Source: Poindextera sp041691315
GTDB taxonomy: Bacteria; Pseudomonadota; Alphaproteobacteria; Caulobacterales; Caulobacteraceae
Length of the DNA stretch: 64,000 bases
Assembly: GCA_041691315.1 (NCBI GenBank)
Contig: JBEPUW010000016.1
Coordinates: 12,496 to 76,495 of the forward strand
Direction of reading: 5' to 3'
Shown here: positions 42,161 through 51,375 of the stretch, one piece after another
Numbering within the stretch: the stretch's first letter is position 1
How the letters are laid out: the number at the start of each line of letters is the position of its first letter
Program-made: the position numbers and the translations under genes
The notes under the pieces: model-generated
Seen by the model: the letters and a program-made list of their open reading frames with translations, nothing else
Databases searched by the model: none
Told to the model about the DNA's origin: nothing

Positions 42161-43273
42161 GTGAGCGCCGTTCAAACGGCTAAGGAGCTGGAGGAGCTCG
42201 CCCGGAGCCGGTCGCCCGCCGATCGCGAGCGGCTGATGCTGGCCATCGTCGATCTGTGCGGCCAGCCGAACGACGCCATAGGCTCGCCGGCGATCCAGGC
42301 TCTGCTGGGCTCGATCTTCACCGACCTGGTCAACGACGCCGAGCAGGACATCCGCCGCATCCTGGCCGAGAAACTGTCCATCGCCGACTGGCCGCCGCCG
42401 GCCCTGGTCAATCTGCTGGCCACCGACGAGATCGAGATCGCCCGTTCGGTGATCGCCCGCAGCCCGGTGCTGCGCGACGCCGATCTGGTGCGGCTCCTGG
42501 TCGAGGGGGCCATCGACCATCAGATCGAGGTGGCCAAGCGGCCGTTGATCGGGCTGCCGGTGGTGGAAACCATATTGGACCAGGCCCAGCCGGCGGTGAT
42601 GATCGCGCTGGCCGGCAACGACACCGCCGACGTCTCGCCCGAGGCCATGCGGCGCATGGTCGAGGCGTCGCGCGACGTGGCCGGCATGCGCTCGCCGCTG
42701 GCGCGCCACCCGCGGCTGAGCGGCGAGATGGCCGAGCGGCTCTATGCCTGGGTGGGCCAATCGCTGCGCTCGGCCATCGTCACCCGCTTCCGCGTCGACG
42801 TCGAGGCGCTGGACCGCGCCCTGGCCGAGTCGGTCAACGAGGCGCGCGATGCGCCCTTCCACGATCCCGCGCCGCGCGGCGGCATCGCCGGCGCCGAGCA
42901 GGAGGAGATGGAGCGCCGGCTGATCAGCAAGCTGCACGACGCCGGCCAGCTGCGGCCGAGCTATCTGCTGCGGGCCTTGCGCGAACAGCGGCTGTCGCTG
43001 TTCGCCTCGGCGCTCGCCACCCTGGGCGGATTTTCGACCGACCAGGTGAACCAGGCGCTGGCTGCCGACCGGCCGGAGGCGCTGGCCCTGGCCTGCGCCG
43101 CGGTCGGGCTGGACCGAGGCGCCTTCTCGACCCTGCTGGCCCTGGTGCGCGAACTGAACAAGGGCCGGCCCGGCGGCGACGCCAACCAGGCCCGGCGCGT
43201 CTTCGACGCCTTCGGACCCGAACAGACGGCCAAGGCCAAGGCCGCCTTCGCCACGGCGGCCGCGACCGTTTGA
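42161..43273 (+). CDS. DUF2336 domain protein
   Basis: A 370-residue, mostly alpha-helical protein made of HEAT-like pairs (for example DAEQDIRRILAEKLSIAD, LATDEIEIARSVIARSPVL), matching DUF2336. No catalytic motif is seen. The family is common in Caulobacterales and of unknown function. It begins a three-gene group with NAD kinase and an Hpt protein. A second, diverged DUF2336 protein is encoded at 53080 and shares the arrangement of LAKD/VIAR-type repeats. Confidence 0.85.
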   Translation: MSAVQTAKELEELARSRSPADRERLMLAIVDLCGQPNDAIGSPAIQALLGSIFTDLVNDAEQDIRRILAEKLSIADWPPPALVNLLATDEIEIARSVIARSPVLRDADLVRLLVEGAIDHQIEVAKRPLIGLPVVETILDQAQPAVMIALAGNDTADVSPEAMRRMVEASRDVAGMRSPLARHPRLSGEMAERLYAWVGQSLRSAIVTRFRVDVEALDRALAESVNEARDAPFHDPAPRGGIAGAEQEEMERRLISKLHDAGQLRPSYLLRALREQRLSLFASALATLGGFSTDQVNQALAADRPEALALACAAVGLDRGAFSTLLALVRELNKGRPGGDANQARRVFDAFGPEQTAKAKAAFATAAATV

Positions 43274-43307
43274 CAAGCCCCTCGCCGCGCGGCTTGCTCA
43301 GGGCCGC

Positions 43308-44090
43308 ATGACCAAACCCGCCCTCCCCATCGAACGGCTGGCCTTTCGCGCCAGCGGCCGGCCAGACGCGCAAGCCGTGCTGGCCCGCCTGGCCGCCCGT
43401 TACGGCGACGCGGCCGAGGCCGACGCCCAGGTGATCGTGGCCCTCGGCGGCGACGGCTTCATGCTGGAGACCCTGCACCGCAATCTGGGTCGCCAGACCC
43501 CGATCTACGGCATGAACCAGGGCTCGGTCGGCTTCCTGATGAACGACTACAGCGAAGACCGGCTGCTGGAGCGGATCAACGCCGCCGAGCGGTCGGTGAT
43601 CCATCCGCTGGTGATGACCGCGGTCGACGCCCAGGGCCAACCCAGCGAGGCCCTGGCGATCAACGAGGTGTCGCTGCTGCGCCAGACCGGCCAGACCGCC
43701 AAGCTGAGGATCTCCATCGACAACAAGGTTCGCCTGGCCGAGCTGTTCTGCGACGGCGCCATGGTGGCCACCCCGGCCGGCTCGACGGCGTACAATCTGT
43801 CCGCACACGGACCGATCATCCCCCTGGACGGCCGCGTGATGGCGCTCACGCCGATCAGCGCCTTCCGGCCGCGCCTCTGGCGCGGCGCGCTGCTCAAGCA
43901 CGACGCCAAGGTCCGCTTCGAAATCCTCGAGCCGGAGAAGCGGCCGGTCAGCGCCGTCGCCGACAATTTCGAGGTGCGCGACGTGGTCGAGGTCAATGTC
44001 GCCGAAGACCGCGAGACCCGGCTGCACATGCTGTTCGACGCCGGGCGCAGCCTCGAGGAACGCGTGTTGGCCGAGCAGTTTCGCGGTTAA
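43308..44090 (+). CDS. nadK: NAD kinase
   Basis: A 260-residue NAD kinase, a usual alphaproteobacterial length. The GGDG motif (VALGGDGFML), the NE motif (LAINEVSLLR), and the SAYNLSAHGP and GSTAYN elements are all present. It phosphorylates NAD to NADP with ATP or polyphosphate. It lies 34 bases after the DUF2336 gene and 91 before the Hpt gene on the same strand. No oddity is visible. Confidence 0.95.
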   Translation: MTKPALPIERLAFRASGRPDAQAVLARLAARYGDAAEADAQVIVALGGDGFMLETLHRNLGRQTPIYGMNQGSVGFLMNDYSEDRLLERINAAERSVIHPLVMTAVDAQGQPSEALAINEVSLLRQTGQTAKLRISIDNKVRLAELFCDGAMVATPAGSTAYNLSAHGPIIPLDGRVMALTPISAFRPRLWRGALLKHDAKVRFEILEPEKRPVSAVADNFEVRDVVEVNVAEDRETRLHMLFDAGRSLEERVLAEQFRG

Positions 44091-44181
44091 GGCCGTCTCA
44101 CCACTTGTTAAGACAGAGGTGCGAAGCTGCGGGCCTCTAGAGACGGCGTATTTTCACGTCTCTGCCAGTCGGGAGGCGGCA

Positions 44182-44664
44182 TTGAGTCAGCAGACGCAGG
44201 GGCAGATGATTCCTGTCTCCAATACCCTGAAGCTGAAGATCGGCAGCCGGTTCGGCGGCATCGATCCGGCCGCGCTCGCCAAGGCCGAGGCCGCGCTCAA
44301 GGGCCTGTCCGACAACTTCGACCAGTGGATGCAGGACGAGCTGACCAAGCTTGACGCCGCCCGGGCGCGCATCGCCTCGGAAGGCTACACCGCCGAGACC
44401 GGCGAGAACCTCTATTTCCGCGCCCACGACCTGAAGGGCCTGGGCTCGACCTACGGCTACCCGGTGGTCACCGAGATCGCCGGCTCGCTCTGCCGGCTGA
44501 TCGACGATCCCGCCACCCGCCTGCGCGCCCCGCTCTTCCTGCTCGACGCCCACATCGATGGCATCAAGGCTGCCGTGCGCGGCAATATCCGCGAATCGGA
44601 CAATCCGGTCGCCAAGAGCCTGCTTTCGGAACTCGACCGCCGCGTCCGCGAATACGAGGCCTAG
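44182..44664 (+). CDS. Hpt-domain phosphotransfer protein
   Basis: TTG 44182 is chosen for the GGGAGG ribosome site at 44171-44176, five bases before it; the next internal ATG is eight codons later. The 160-residue protein has an Hpt helix with phospho-acceptor H82 in FRAHDLKGLGSTYGYP. It has no kinase domain, so it would shuttle phosphate between a hybrid kinase and a response regulator. The hybrid kinase at 54397 in this window is one possible partner (inference). It ends four bases into the convergent Nudix gene. Confidence 0.85.
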   Translation: MSQQTQGQMIPVSNTLKLKIGSRFGGIDPAALAKAEAALKGLSDNFDQWMQDELTKLDAARARIASEGYTAETGENLYFRAHDLKGLGSTYGYPVVTEIAGSLCRLIDDPATRLRAPLFLLDAHIDGIKAAVRGNIRESDNPVAKSLLSELDRRVREYEA

Positions 44665-45443
44665 TTCCCGACGTTCTCCATCGGCTCTTCCACCGCGCCG
44701 TAGCCGGCGTCGGGCGGGATGACCAGCACCGAACCGCCGGGCCGCCTGGTGACCTTCGGCTCGACCGTCACCAGCGTCCGCGCCGCTGAGCGCTCCATCG
44801 CTTCCGTCGCGCTCCCGCTCTCGGCGAGAAGCTGCAGGTTCATCCGGGTCGGGAAGATCACCTTGCGTTCGCCAGCCTCGGCCATCCGCAGGACCTCGGC
44901 CGGCGCGATCCATTCCGCATCCACCGTCTCCCAACCGTCGCAGATGGCCAGTTGCTCGGAATCGGCGCGCGCGGCGTAGAACCAGGTGTCGAACCGTTTG
45001 GGCATCATCGAGGGCGTGATCCAGCGGGCGAAGACCACCAACGCCGTCAGGTCGATCGACACCTCCAGCTCCCGCACCAGGTCGATGAAGGCGCGCTCGT
45101 CCCTGGCGATGGCGTCGCGCGCATCGTGGGCCCGCTCGTCGCCCGGGAAGCTCGCGCCGGTCCGATCGCGGGCGATGAGGATCCCCGCTTCCTCATAGAC
45201 TTCCCGCACCGCCGCGACACGCAGCGCCTGTTGGTCCGGCTCTTCAGTCGACCAGCCGATGGCGTGGTTGGCCCAGGCTGGGTCATGGTCGCCGGCGTGG
45301 GTCTTGCCGCCGGGAAAGACCAGGGCGCCGGAGGCGAAATCGATCTGATGATGCCGCTTGACCATCAGCACCTGGAATTCGGGCTCGTCGCGCAACAAAA
45401 GGATGGTCGCGGCGGGACGGATCGGAACGGGCTCGGCGGCCAT
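44661..45443 (-). CDS. Nudix hydrolase, NUDT19-like
   Basis: ATG 45443, preceded by AGGAGTTTGCCG, gives 260 residues. The Nudix box is split by an insertion, as in NUDT7/8/19-type enzymes: VFPGGKTH comes first and LRVAAVREVYEEAGIL with the metal-binding RExxEE follows about 35 residues later. Relatives hydrolyse CoA derivatives or other nucleoside diphosphates. The C-terminal 60 residues are less conserved. It converges on the Hpt gene. Confidence 0.87.
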   Translation of the reverse strand: MAAEPVPIRPAATILLLRDEPEFQVLMVKRHHQIDFASGALVFPGGKTHAGDHDPAWANHAIGWSTEEPDQQALRVAAVREVYEEAGILIARDRTGASFPGDERAHDARDAIARDERAFIDLVRELEVSIDLTALVVFARWITPSMMPKRFDTWFYAARADSEQLAICDGWETVDAEWIAPAEVLRMAEAGERKVIFPTRMNLQLLAESGSATEAMERSAARTLVTVEPKVTRRPGGSVLVIPPDAGYGAVEEPMENVGN

Positions 45444-45523
45444 CGGCAAACTCCTGGGACGCGCCCATCGTGGCGCAACGCCCGGCCAGATCAACCCTGA
45501 AGCGGAACGGCGACGGGCAGGCG

Positions 45524-45955
45524 TCAGAAAACCGCCGGCCGGTCGCTCAGGGCTTTCACCTGATCGGTCAGCGGCGCGCCGGCGCGCTGCGCCGCCATCA
45601 CGCCCACATCGACATAGTCGCGCCAGCCCACGACCAGGTCGCCGCGAAATTCGAGCACCCCGGCATAGGGCGCCATCACCACCCGGCCGTCGTCGGTGAC
45701 GAATTCGTCGACGCCCTCGACGAACAGCCGCTCGGCGGTTTCCTGATAGTCGAAGACCCGCCAGCGGATGTCGTTCATGCCGGCCCCGAACCGCAGCAGG
45801 AACTTGCGCGCCTGAGCCTTGCCGCGCAGCGGCGGCTCGGCGGCGACGGCGAAGTGCCAGACGATCTCCTCGTCCATGTGCGACAGCACGGCGTCGATGT
45901 CCTTCGCCTTCCAGGCCTCGATGATCGCCTGCAGAATCTGGATGCGCGGGGTCAT
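45524..45955 (-). CDS. SnoaL/limonene-epoxide-hydrolase-like protein
   Basis: ATG 45955 gives 143 residues of the NTF2 fold. The opening ILQAIIEAWKAKDIDAVLSHMDEEIVWHF, with WRVFDYQ and the late LVVGWRDYVDVG, is like limonene-1,2-epoxide hydrolase-type SnoaL proteins. It could be a hydrolase or isomerase of small hydrophobic compounds; the active residues cannot be assigned surely. It is divergent from the SDR at 46036 with 80 bases between. Confidence 0.75.
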   Translation of the reverse strand: MTPRIQILQAIIEAWKAKDIDAVLSHMDEEIVWHFAVAAEPPLRGKAQARKFLLRFGAGMNDIRWRVFDYQETAERLFVEGVDEFVTDDGRVVMAPYAGVLEFRGDLVVGWRDYVDVGVMAAQRAGAPLTDQVKALSDRPAVF

Positions 45956-46035
45956 GTCCGTGGTTTCCTCGTGCGCGCCTTGCCTAGCGGCTTGATCCGA
46001 CTTAGCACTTTTGCCGCATCGCCAGAGCGCCAAGA

Positions 46036-46794
46036 ATGAAGATCAAAGACAGCGTCGCCCTGGTCACTGGCGGCAACCGCGGCATTGGCGAGGCCTTCGT
46101 GCGCGCCCTGCTCGGGGCCGGGGCCGCCAAAATCTATGTCGGGACGCGCGAGATCGCCAACGCCGCACATCTGGTCGCCGAGGCGCCCGACCGCGTCGTC
46201 GCTGTCGCTCTCGACGTCACCGATCCGGCGCGGGTCGCCGCGGCCGCCGGCCAGTGCGGCGACCTCAGCATCCTGATCAACAATGCCGGCGCCTTCACCA
46301 TGCGCCGGCTAATCGATGCGTCGGACATGTCGGGCGCGCGGGCCGAGATGGAGACCAACTATTTCGCGCCGCTGGCCATGTGTCGGGCCTTCGCGCCGAT
46401 CCTGGGCCAACACAGCGAGAGCGCTATCGCCAACGTGCTCTCGGCCGGAGGCCTGGTCGCGGTGCCCGGCATGGGCGGCTATAGCCCGTCGAAGTTCGCC
46501 GCCCGCGCCATGACCACCTGCGTACGCGCCGAACTGGCGGCGCAGAACACCCACGTCACCGCCCTGATCGTCGGCTCGGTGGACACGCGCATGGCCAGCC
46601 ACGTCCAAGGCTTCAAGGAAGCGCCGGCGACCATCGCCAAGGTGGGCCTGAAGGCCATCGAGCGCGGCACGGACGAAGTCGACACCGACTTCATGGCCAT
46701 CGACGTCCGCGCCAGCCTGGCGCGCGATCCGAAGACGCTGGAAATGCAGATGCGGCGCTCGCTGAGCAGCGAGCCCGTCAGAACCGGGAGATAG
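46036..46794 (+). CDS. Short-chain dehydrogenase/reductase
   Basis: A 252-residue classical SDR with TGGNRGIGEAF at the nucleotide site, INNAGAF, and the catalytic Ser in VLSAGGL followed by YSPSK. The substrate is unknown. It begins a close group (SDR, NTF2-like, MDR reductase) with gaps of 2 and 17 bases. Such sets are frequent in steroid, terpene or xenobiotic breakdown regions; this is an inference. Confidence 0.88.
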   Translation: MKIKDSVALVTGGNRGIGEAFVRALLGAGAAKIYVGTREIANAAHLVAEAPDRVVAVALDVTDPARVAAAAGQCGDLSILINNAGAFTMRRLIDASDMSGARAEMETNYFAPLAMCRAFAPILGQHSESAIANVLSAGGLVAVPGMGGYSPSKFAARAMTTCVRAELAAQNTHVTALIVGSVDTRMASHVQGFKEAPATIAKVGLKAIERGTDEVDTDFMAIDVRASLARDPKTLEMQMRRSLSSEPVRTGR

Positions 46795-46796
46795 GC

Positions 46797-47183
46797 ATGA
46801 CCGAACAAGAGCATCTGGACCTGGCGGACCGCTTCCTGACCGGCGTGCAGGCCGGCGACCAGGAGGCGGTGCGCGCCTGCTACGCCCCGGACGCCAGGAT
46901 CTGGCACAATTTCGATGACGTCGAGCAGACGGTCGACGAGAACATGCGCACGCTGCGCTGGATGGCGCGCACCCTACCCGACCGCCGCTATCGGGTGCTG
47001 CGCCGCGAGGCGCTGAAGGACGGCTTTTTGCAGCAGCACGTGCTTGAGGCGACGCTGCCGGACGGAACCGCCTGGGCCATGCCGGCCTGCGTGGTGGTGC
47101 GAGCCAAGGACGGCCTGATCGTCAGGCTGGATGAATATCTCGACTCCGCTCACGCCGCCGTGCTCCAGACCATCGGCCGCTAG
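46797..47183 (+). CDS. NTF2/SnoaL-like protein
   Basis: A 128-residue single-domain protein. FLTGVQAGDQEAVRACYAPDARIWHNFDD is typical for the SnoaL/NTF2-like start, and VRLDEYLDSAHAAVL for its end. Members bind small hydrophobic molecules and include isomerases and cyclases, as well as non-enzymatic forms. It starts two bases after the SDR stop, so it is translationally coupled. A function in the same pathway is likely. Confidence 0.8.
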   Translation: MTEQEHLDLADRFLTGVQAGDQEAVRACYAPDARIWHNFDDVEQTVDENMRTLRWMARTLPDRRYRVLRREALKDGFLQQHVLEATLPDGTAWAMPACVVVRAKDGLIVRLDEYLDSAHAAVLQTIGR

Positions 47184-47200
47184 CAACAAGGAAACCCATC

Positions 47201-48328
47201 ATGTCGACCGAAGGCCTGCAACTGCGCTCCCTGGTCAAGAAGAGCGGCGAACTGGAGCTGTCGCTGGTCTCCGTGCCCGTGCCCGACCCGGCGGCGGACG
47301 AGGTGGTGGTGCGCATCGAAGCCGCGCCGATCAACCCGTCCGACCTCGGCCTGTTGCTGAGCGCGGCGGATATGCGCACCGCCAAGGTCGCGGGAACCAA
47401 GGACAGTCCCGTTGTCACGGCGACCATCCCCGAGCGCTTCATGCGCGCCATGGCCGGTCGGCTGGACGAGTCCATGCCGGTGGGCAACGAGGGCGCGGGC
47501 GTGGTGGTCCAGGCCGGCTCATCCACCGGCGCCCAGGCGTTGCTGGGCCGGACGGTCGCCGTCCTCGGCGGCGCGACTTATGCGCAGTACAAGACGGTGA
47601 AGGCCGCCGATTGCCTGCTGCTGCTGGAAGGCACGACGCCGGAAGAAGGTGCGTCCTGCTTCGTCAATCCGCTGACCACGCTGGGCATGATCGGCACCAT
47701 GCGCCTGGAAGGCCACACCGCGCTCGTGCATACCGCCGCCGCCTCCAACCTCGGCCAGATGCTGTGCAAGCTGTGCGCCGAGGAGAAGATCGAACTGGTC
47801 AACATCGTGCGCAGCGAAGAGCAGGAAGCCATCCTGCGCGGCATCGGCGCGACCCACATCTGCAATTCGACCGCGCCCAGCTTCGTCAGCGACCTGACCG
47901 AGGCGCTGATGGCCACCGGCGCGACCCTAGCCTTCGACGCCATCGGAGGCGGCAAGCTGGCCGGCCAGATCCTCGGCGCCATGGAGGTCGCCGCCAACCG
48001 CCGGATGACCACCTACAGCCGCTACGGATCGACCACCTACAAGCAGGTCTATATCTACGGCGGCCTCGACACCGGGCCGACCGAGCTGAACCGCGCCTTC
48101 GGCATGGCCTGGGGTCTGGGCGGCTGGCTCTTGACGCCCTTCCTGATGAAGATCGGCGCGGCCGAGGGCCAGAAGCTGCGCGAGCGGGTGGCGGCGGAAC
48201 TGAAGACCACCTTCGCCAGCCACTACACCCAGACCGTGTCGCTGGCCGGGGCGCTGCAGCCGGACGCCATCGCCGCCTACAACCGCCGCGCCACCGGCGA
48301 GAAGTACTTGATCAACCCGAATGCCTAG
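47201..48328 (+). CDS. MDR-family zinc-independent quinone oxidoreductase-like
   Basis: The 375-residue protein has the GroES-like N-terminal domain (IEAAPINPSDLGLL, GNEGAGVVV) and a Rossmann domain with LVHTAAASNLGQMLCKL and AFDAIGGG. No structural-zinc cysteines are visible, consistent with quinone oxidoreductase or enoyl reductase types using NADPH. AAPINPSDL is typical of these. It ends the group beginning at 46036. The substrate is probably an enone or quinone (family inference). Confidence 0.87.
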   Translation: MSTEGLQLRSLVKKSGELELSLVSVPVPDPAADEVVVRIEAAPINPSDLGLLLSAADMRTAKVAGTKDSPVVTATIPERFMRAMAGRLDESMPVGNEGAGVVVQAGSSTGAQALLGRTVAVLGGATYAQYKTVKAADCLLLLEGTTPEEGASCFVNPLTTLGMIGTMRLEGHTALVHTAAASNLGQMLCKLCAEEKIELVNIVRSEEQEAILRGIGATHICNSTAPSFVSDLTEALMATGATLAFDAIGGGKLAGQILGAMEVAANRRMTTYSRYGSTTYKQVYIYGGLDTGPTELNRAFGMAWGLGGWLLTPFLMKIGAAEGQKLRERVAAELKTTFASHYTQTVSLAGALQPDAIAAYNRRATGEKYLINPNA

Positions 48329-48412
48329 CCCTCATGGTAATCGCGGCGGCGTTCCCGTCGCAGACACCTGAAAGGGGATGCGCTGGCCGGCGTCCTGAGC
48401 GATCCTTGTGTC

Positions 48413-49252
48413 ATGATCCGCATCGACGACCAGCTGCTTGCCCGGATCACGCCCGCCCTGGCCGGCGTGCCGGGCGTTGCGGCCGTCGTGCTCGGCGGTT
48501 CGCGTGCGCGTGGAACTGAGACCGAGACCTCCGACTACGACCTCGGGCTCTATTTCCGCCGCGGGCGTCCGCTCGAAAGCGAGGCGCTTCTTCAGGCCAT
48601 GAGACCTCTGGTGGACGACCCCGAAACGGCGGCGGTCACGCCCATCGGCGAGTGGGGTCCGTGGATCGTTGGCGGGGGCTGGCTGCGCATTGACGGCAAG
48701 AAGGTGGACATCCTCTACCGTGAGATCGAAGCGGTGGGCGAGGTCATTGCCGATGCGTCCGCAGGCCGAATCTCCATGCATTACCAGCCAGGTCATCCGC
48801 ACGGCTTCTGCTCCGCGCACTGGATGGGGGAGGTGGCGCTCTCCCGGCCGCTGCACGATCCAGATGGCGCGGTCGCCGAGCTAAAGGCGAGAACGCAGCC
48901 CTATCCTCGGGCGCTGGCCCAGGCATTGATCGGCACGTTTCTTTGGGAAGTCGGGTTCAGCGTTGAAAACGCGCGGCTCGGCGCGGCCCGGGGTGACCCG
49001 AACCATGTCGCGGGTTGCGCCTACCGGGCGCTCTGCTGCGCCGCCCAGGTCCTGTTCGCGTTGAACGCCCGATATCTCATCAACGAGAAGGCCGCGCTGG
49101 GGGAGGCGCAAGGGTTCCCGTGCACGCTCGCCGACCTGTCCGGCCGCGTCGATGCGATTTGGGGCGCAATTGGCCGGCGCGATTTCGAGCCGGCGCTTGA
49201 GACCCTCCTGCGCTTGGACTCCGACCTGCGCGCCCGCTGCGCCGGCGCCTAG
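48413..49252 (+). CDS. Nucleotidyltransferase-domain protein
   Basis: The 279-residue protein begins with a polymerase-beta-type nucleotidyltransferase domain. GGSRARGTETETSDYDLGLYF holds the GS motif and the two metal-binding Asp of DYD, and a third acidic residue lies in KKVDILYRE. The C-terminal part is helical (a DUF4037-like substrate domain). Members adenylylate antibiotics, tRNA or proteins. The target is unknown. It is not tightly linked to other genes; gaps of 84 and 125 bases flank it. Confidence 0.85.
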   Translation: MIRIDDQLLARITPALAGVPGVAAVVLGGSRARGTETETSDYDLGLYFRRGRPLESEALLQAMRPLVDDPETAAVTPIGEWGPWIVGGGWLRIDGKKVDILYREIEAVGEVIADASAGRISMHYQPGHPHGFCSAHWMGEVALSRPLHDPDGAVAELKARTQPYPRALAQALIGTFLWEVGFSVENARLGAARGDPNHVAGCAYRALCCAAQVLFALNARYLINEKAALGEAQGFPCTLADLSGRVDAIWGAIGRRDFEPALETLLRLDSDLRARCAGA

Positions 49253-49377
49253 TCGGCGCGGCCAATTAACCGCCGCGCCGCCGAGAAGCACCGATCGAAT
49301 TGGGCGGGGCGACGGCGCCCGCAGAACCGGCTAAGTCTGGCCCACCAAGACGCGCGAGACGAATTGGGGGGGAAACG

Positions 49378-51231
49378 ATGTCGGACACCTATGACTTTAT
49401 CGTCGTTGGCGGCGGCTCGGCGGGCGCTGCGATCGCCTCGCGGCTGAGCGAGGATCCGGCCTGCCGTGTCGCCCTGGTCGAGGCTGGCGAGCGGCCGCCG
49501 GAACGCGAACAGATGCCGGCCGCCTGCGCCAGCCTGCAGCTGGACCCCGCCACCGACTGGATGTTCACCGCCGACCCGGGCAAGGCCGGGCGCGGCTTGC
49601 ACGGCAAGCGCATGCCGGTGCCGCGCGGCAAGATGCTCGGCGGCTCGTCCGGCATCAACTACATGGTCTATGTCCGCGGCCATCCGGGCGATTTCGACGG
49701 CTGGGCCAGGCGCGGCGCGAGCGGCTGGACCTATGCCGAGACCCTGCCCTATTTCCGCAAGATCGAGGACTTCGCCGCCTCCAACGAGATCAGCATCGAC
49801 CGCGAGGCGCATGCCGAGGGCGGACCGGTCGGCGTCGGCGTGCGCTCGCCGGTCATCCCCGCCTCGCGCGCCTTCGTGGAGGCGGCGGGCGCGGCCGGCA
49901 TCCCGCGCGGCGACTATAACGGCCGCGACCGCGGCGGCCCGACCGGCGTCGCCTCGCTGGTGCAGACCAACACCCGCAAAGGCAAGCGATCGAGCACCTA
50001 TCACGCCTTCCTGGAGGGCGAGGCCGAGGGCAGGCCCAACCTGACCATCGTCACCGGCGCGCATGTGACGCGCGTGCTGCTCGACGGCGAAGGCGCGGGC
50101 CTGACCGCCAAGGGCATCGAGTACCGCACCGCCGGTGGCGAAACCCGCGCGCTTCACGCCGCCAGGGAGGTCATCCTCAGCGCCGGCGCGGTCGGCTCGC
50201 CGCACCTTCTGATGCTGTCGGGCATCGGACCCAGGCGCGAGCTGGAAGCCGTCGACATCGCCTGCCGCCACGACCTGCCAGACGTCGGCAAGCATCTGAA
50301 GGACCACATCCAGTGCGCCATGTTCTTCCCGGCGCCGGGCGTCGGCGTCGCCATGGCCGAGATCGGCGTCTCCGCCGGCCCCGACGCGCTGCGGGCGCCC
50401 GCCGGCCCCCTGCCCGCCGATCCTGCCGACGACCACGCCCTGTCGCCCGAACTGGCCGGGCTGAAGGCCGAGGCCGAGCGGCGTGTCGGCGAATGGCTGG
50501 AGACCGGCTCCAGCCTGGTTTCGTCATCGCTCTATGACGGCATCGCCTTCTATTCGACCGGGCTTGGCGACGCGCACAGCCACGACGCCCAGATCGGCTT
50601 CATCCCCACCGGCTATAACGAAGACCTGTTCGGCACGCGGCTGAACATAGACACCTCGACCTATTTCGCCGATCCGGTCGCCAGCCTGGCGGCCGACCAG
50701 GAAAGCATCATCATGCTGGCCAACCCGGTGCTGCCACACAGCGAGGGCGAACTGGTCATCGAGAGCGCTGATCCGGCCGTACCGCCCTCGATCCACATGA
50801 ACTATTTCGCCGATCCGTACGATCTGAAGGTGATGGTCGCGGTCATGCGCCGCTGCATCGAGGTCGTGGAGAACTGGCCAGGACCGACCAAGCCCGGCGG
50901 GCTCAACGTGCCGCCGCTTTTGGCCAAAAAGCACGGCTACAAGCCTGGCGAGCGGCCCAGCGACGCCCTGCTCGAGGCGATGGCGCTGCACTATGCGACG
51001 ACGGTCTATCACCTGTCCTGCACCTGCCGCATCGGCAGCGTCGTCGACCCGCGCCTGCGGGTCTTCGGGGTCGCGAACCTCCGCGTCGCCGACGCCAGCA
51101 TCATGCCCGAGATCGTCAGCGGCAACACCAACGCCGCCTCGATCATGATCGGCGAGAAGGCCGCCGAAATGATCGCCAGCGACAACGGCGTGAAGCTGAA
51201 GACCTTCGTGGGTGAGAACGCTCGCTCCTAG
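49378..51231 (+). CDS. GMC oxidoreductase, choline/alcohol-dehydrogenase type
   Basis: ATG 49378, preceded by a G-rich ribosome site, gives 617 residues. The FAD motif is VVGGGSAGAAIASRL and the GMC signature is PRGKMLGGSSGINYMVYVRG. The C-terminal site has H545 (YHLSCTCRIG) and N585 (GNTNAASIMIGEKAA), as in choline and long-chain alcohol dehydrogenases. The HxxGT motif is altered to HLSCT. The insert at about 330-390 is rich in Ala and Pro. Third GMC enzyme in this window, of a different subfamily from those at 3525 and 18057. Substrate unknown. Confidence 0.9.
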   Translation: MSDTYDFIVVGGGSAGAAIASRLSEDPACRVALVEAGERPPEREQMPAACASLQLDPATDWMFTADPGKAGRGLHGKRMPVPRGKMLGGSSGINYMVYVRGHPGDFDGWARRGASGWTYAETLPYFRKIEDFAASNEISIDREAHAEGGPVGVGVRSPVIPASRAFVEAAGAAGIPRGDYNGRDRGGPTGVASLVQTNTRKGKRSSTYHAFLEGEAEGRPNLTIVTGAHVTRVLLDGEGAGLTAKGIEYRTAGGETRALHAAREVILSAGAVGSPHLLMLSGIGPRRELEAVDIACRHDLPDVGKHLKDHIQCAMFFPAPGVGVAMAEIGVSAGPDALRAPAGPLPADPADDHALSPELAGLKAEAERRVGEWLETGSSLVSSSLYDGIAFYSTGLGDAHSHDAQIGFIPTGYNEDLFGTRLNIDTSTYFADPVASLAADQESIIMLANPVLPHSEGELVIESADPAVPPSIHMNYFADPYDLKVMVAVMRRCIEVVENWPGPTKPGGLNVPPLLAKKHGYKPGERPSDALLEAMALHYATTVYHLSCTCRIGSVVDPRLRVFGVANLRVADASIMPEIVSGNTNAASIMIGEKAAEMIASDNGVKLKTFVGENARS

Positions 51232-51266
51232 CGTTGGACGCCGATCGAGGGGAGTCTTGAGCCCGT

Positions 51267-51294
51267 TTGACAATCACGATCACGGCATTACTCT
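51267..51294 (+). promoter_or_regulatory. Sigma-70-like promoter before purC
   Basis: TTGACA (51267-51272), a 16-base spacer and TACTCT (51289-51294) fit a housekeeping promoter with a perfect -35 and a partial -10. It lies 82 bases before the purC ATG. Confidence 0.45.
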
Positions 51295-51375
51295 GCTTGG
51301 GAGACTCATTCACCATCGCACGAGCACTCCCATGCCGCTTCGGCGCGGGCGACGTCTTCCTATTGCGGGTCGCAG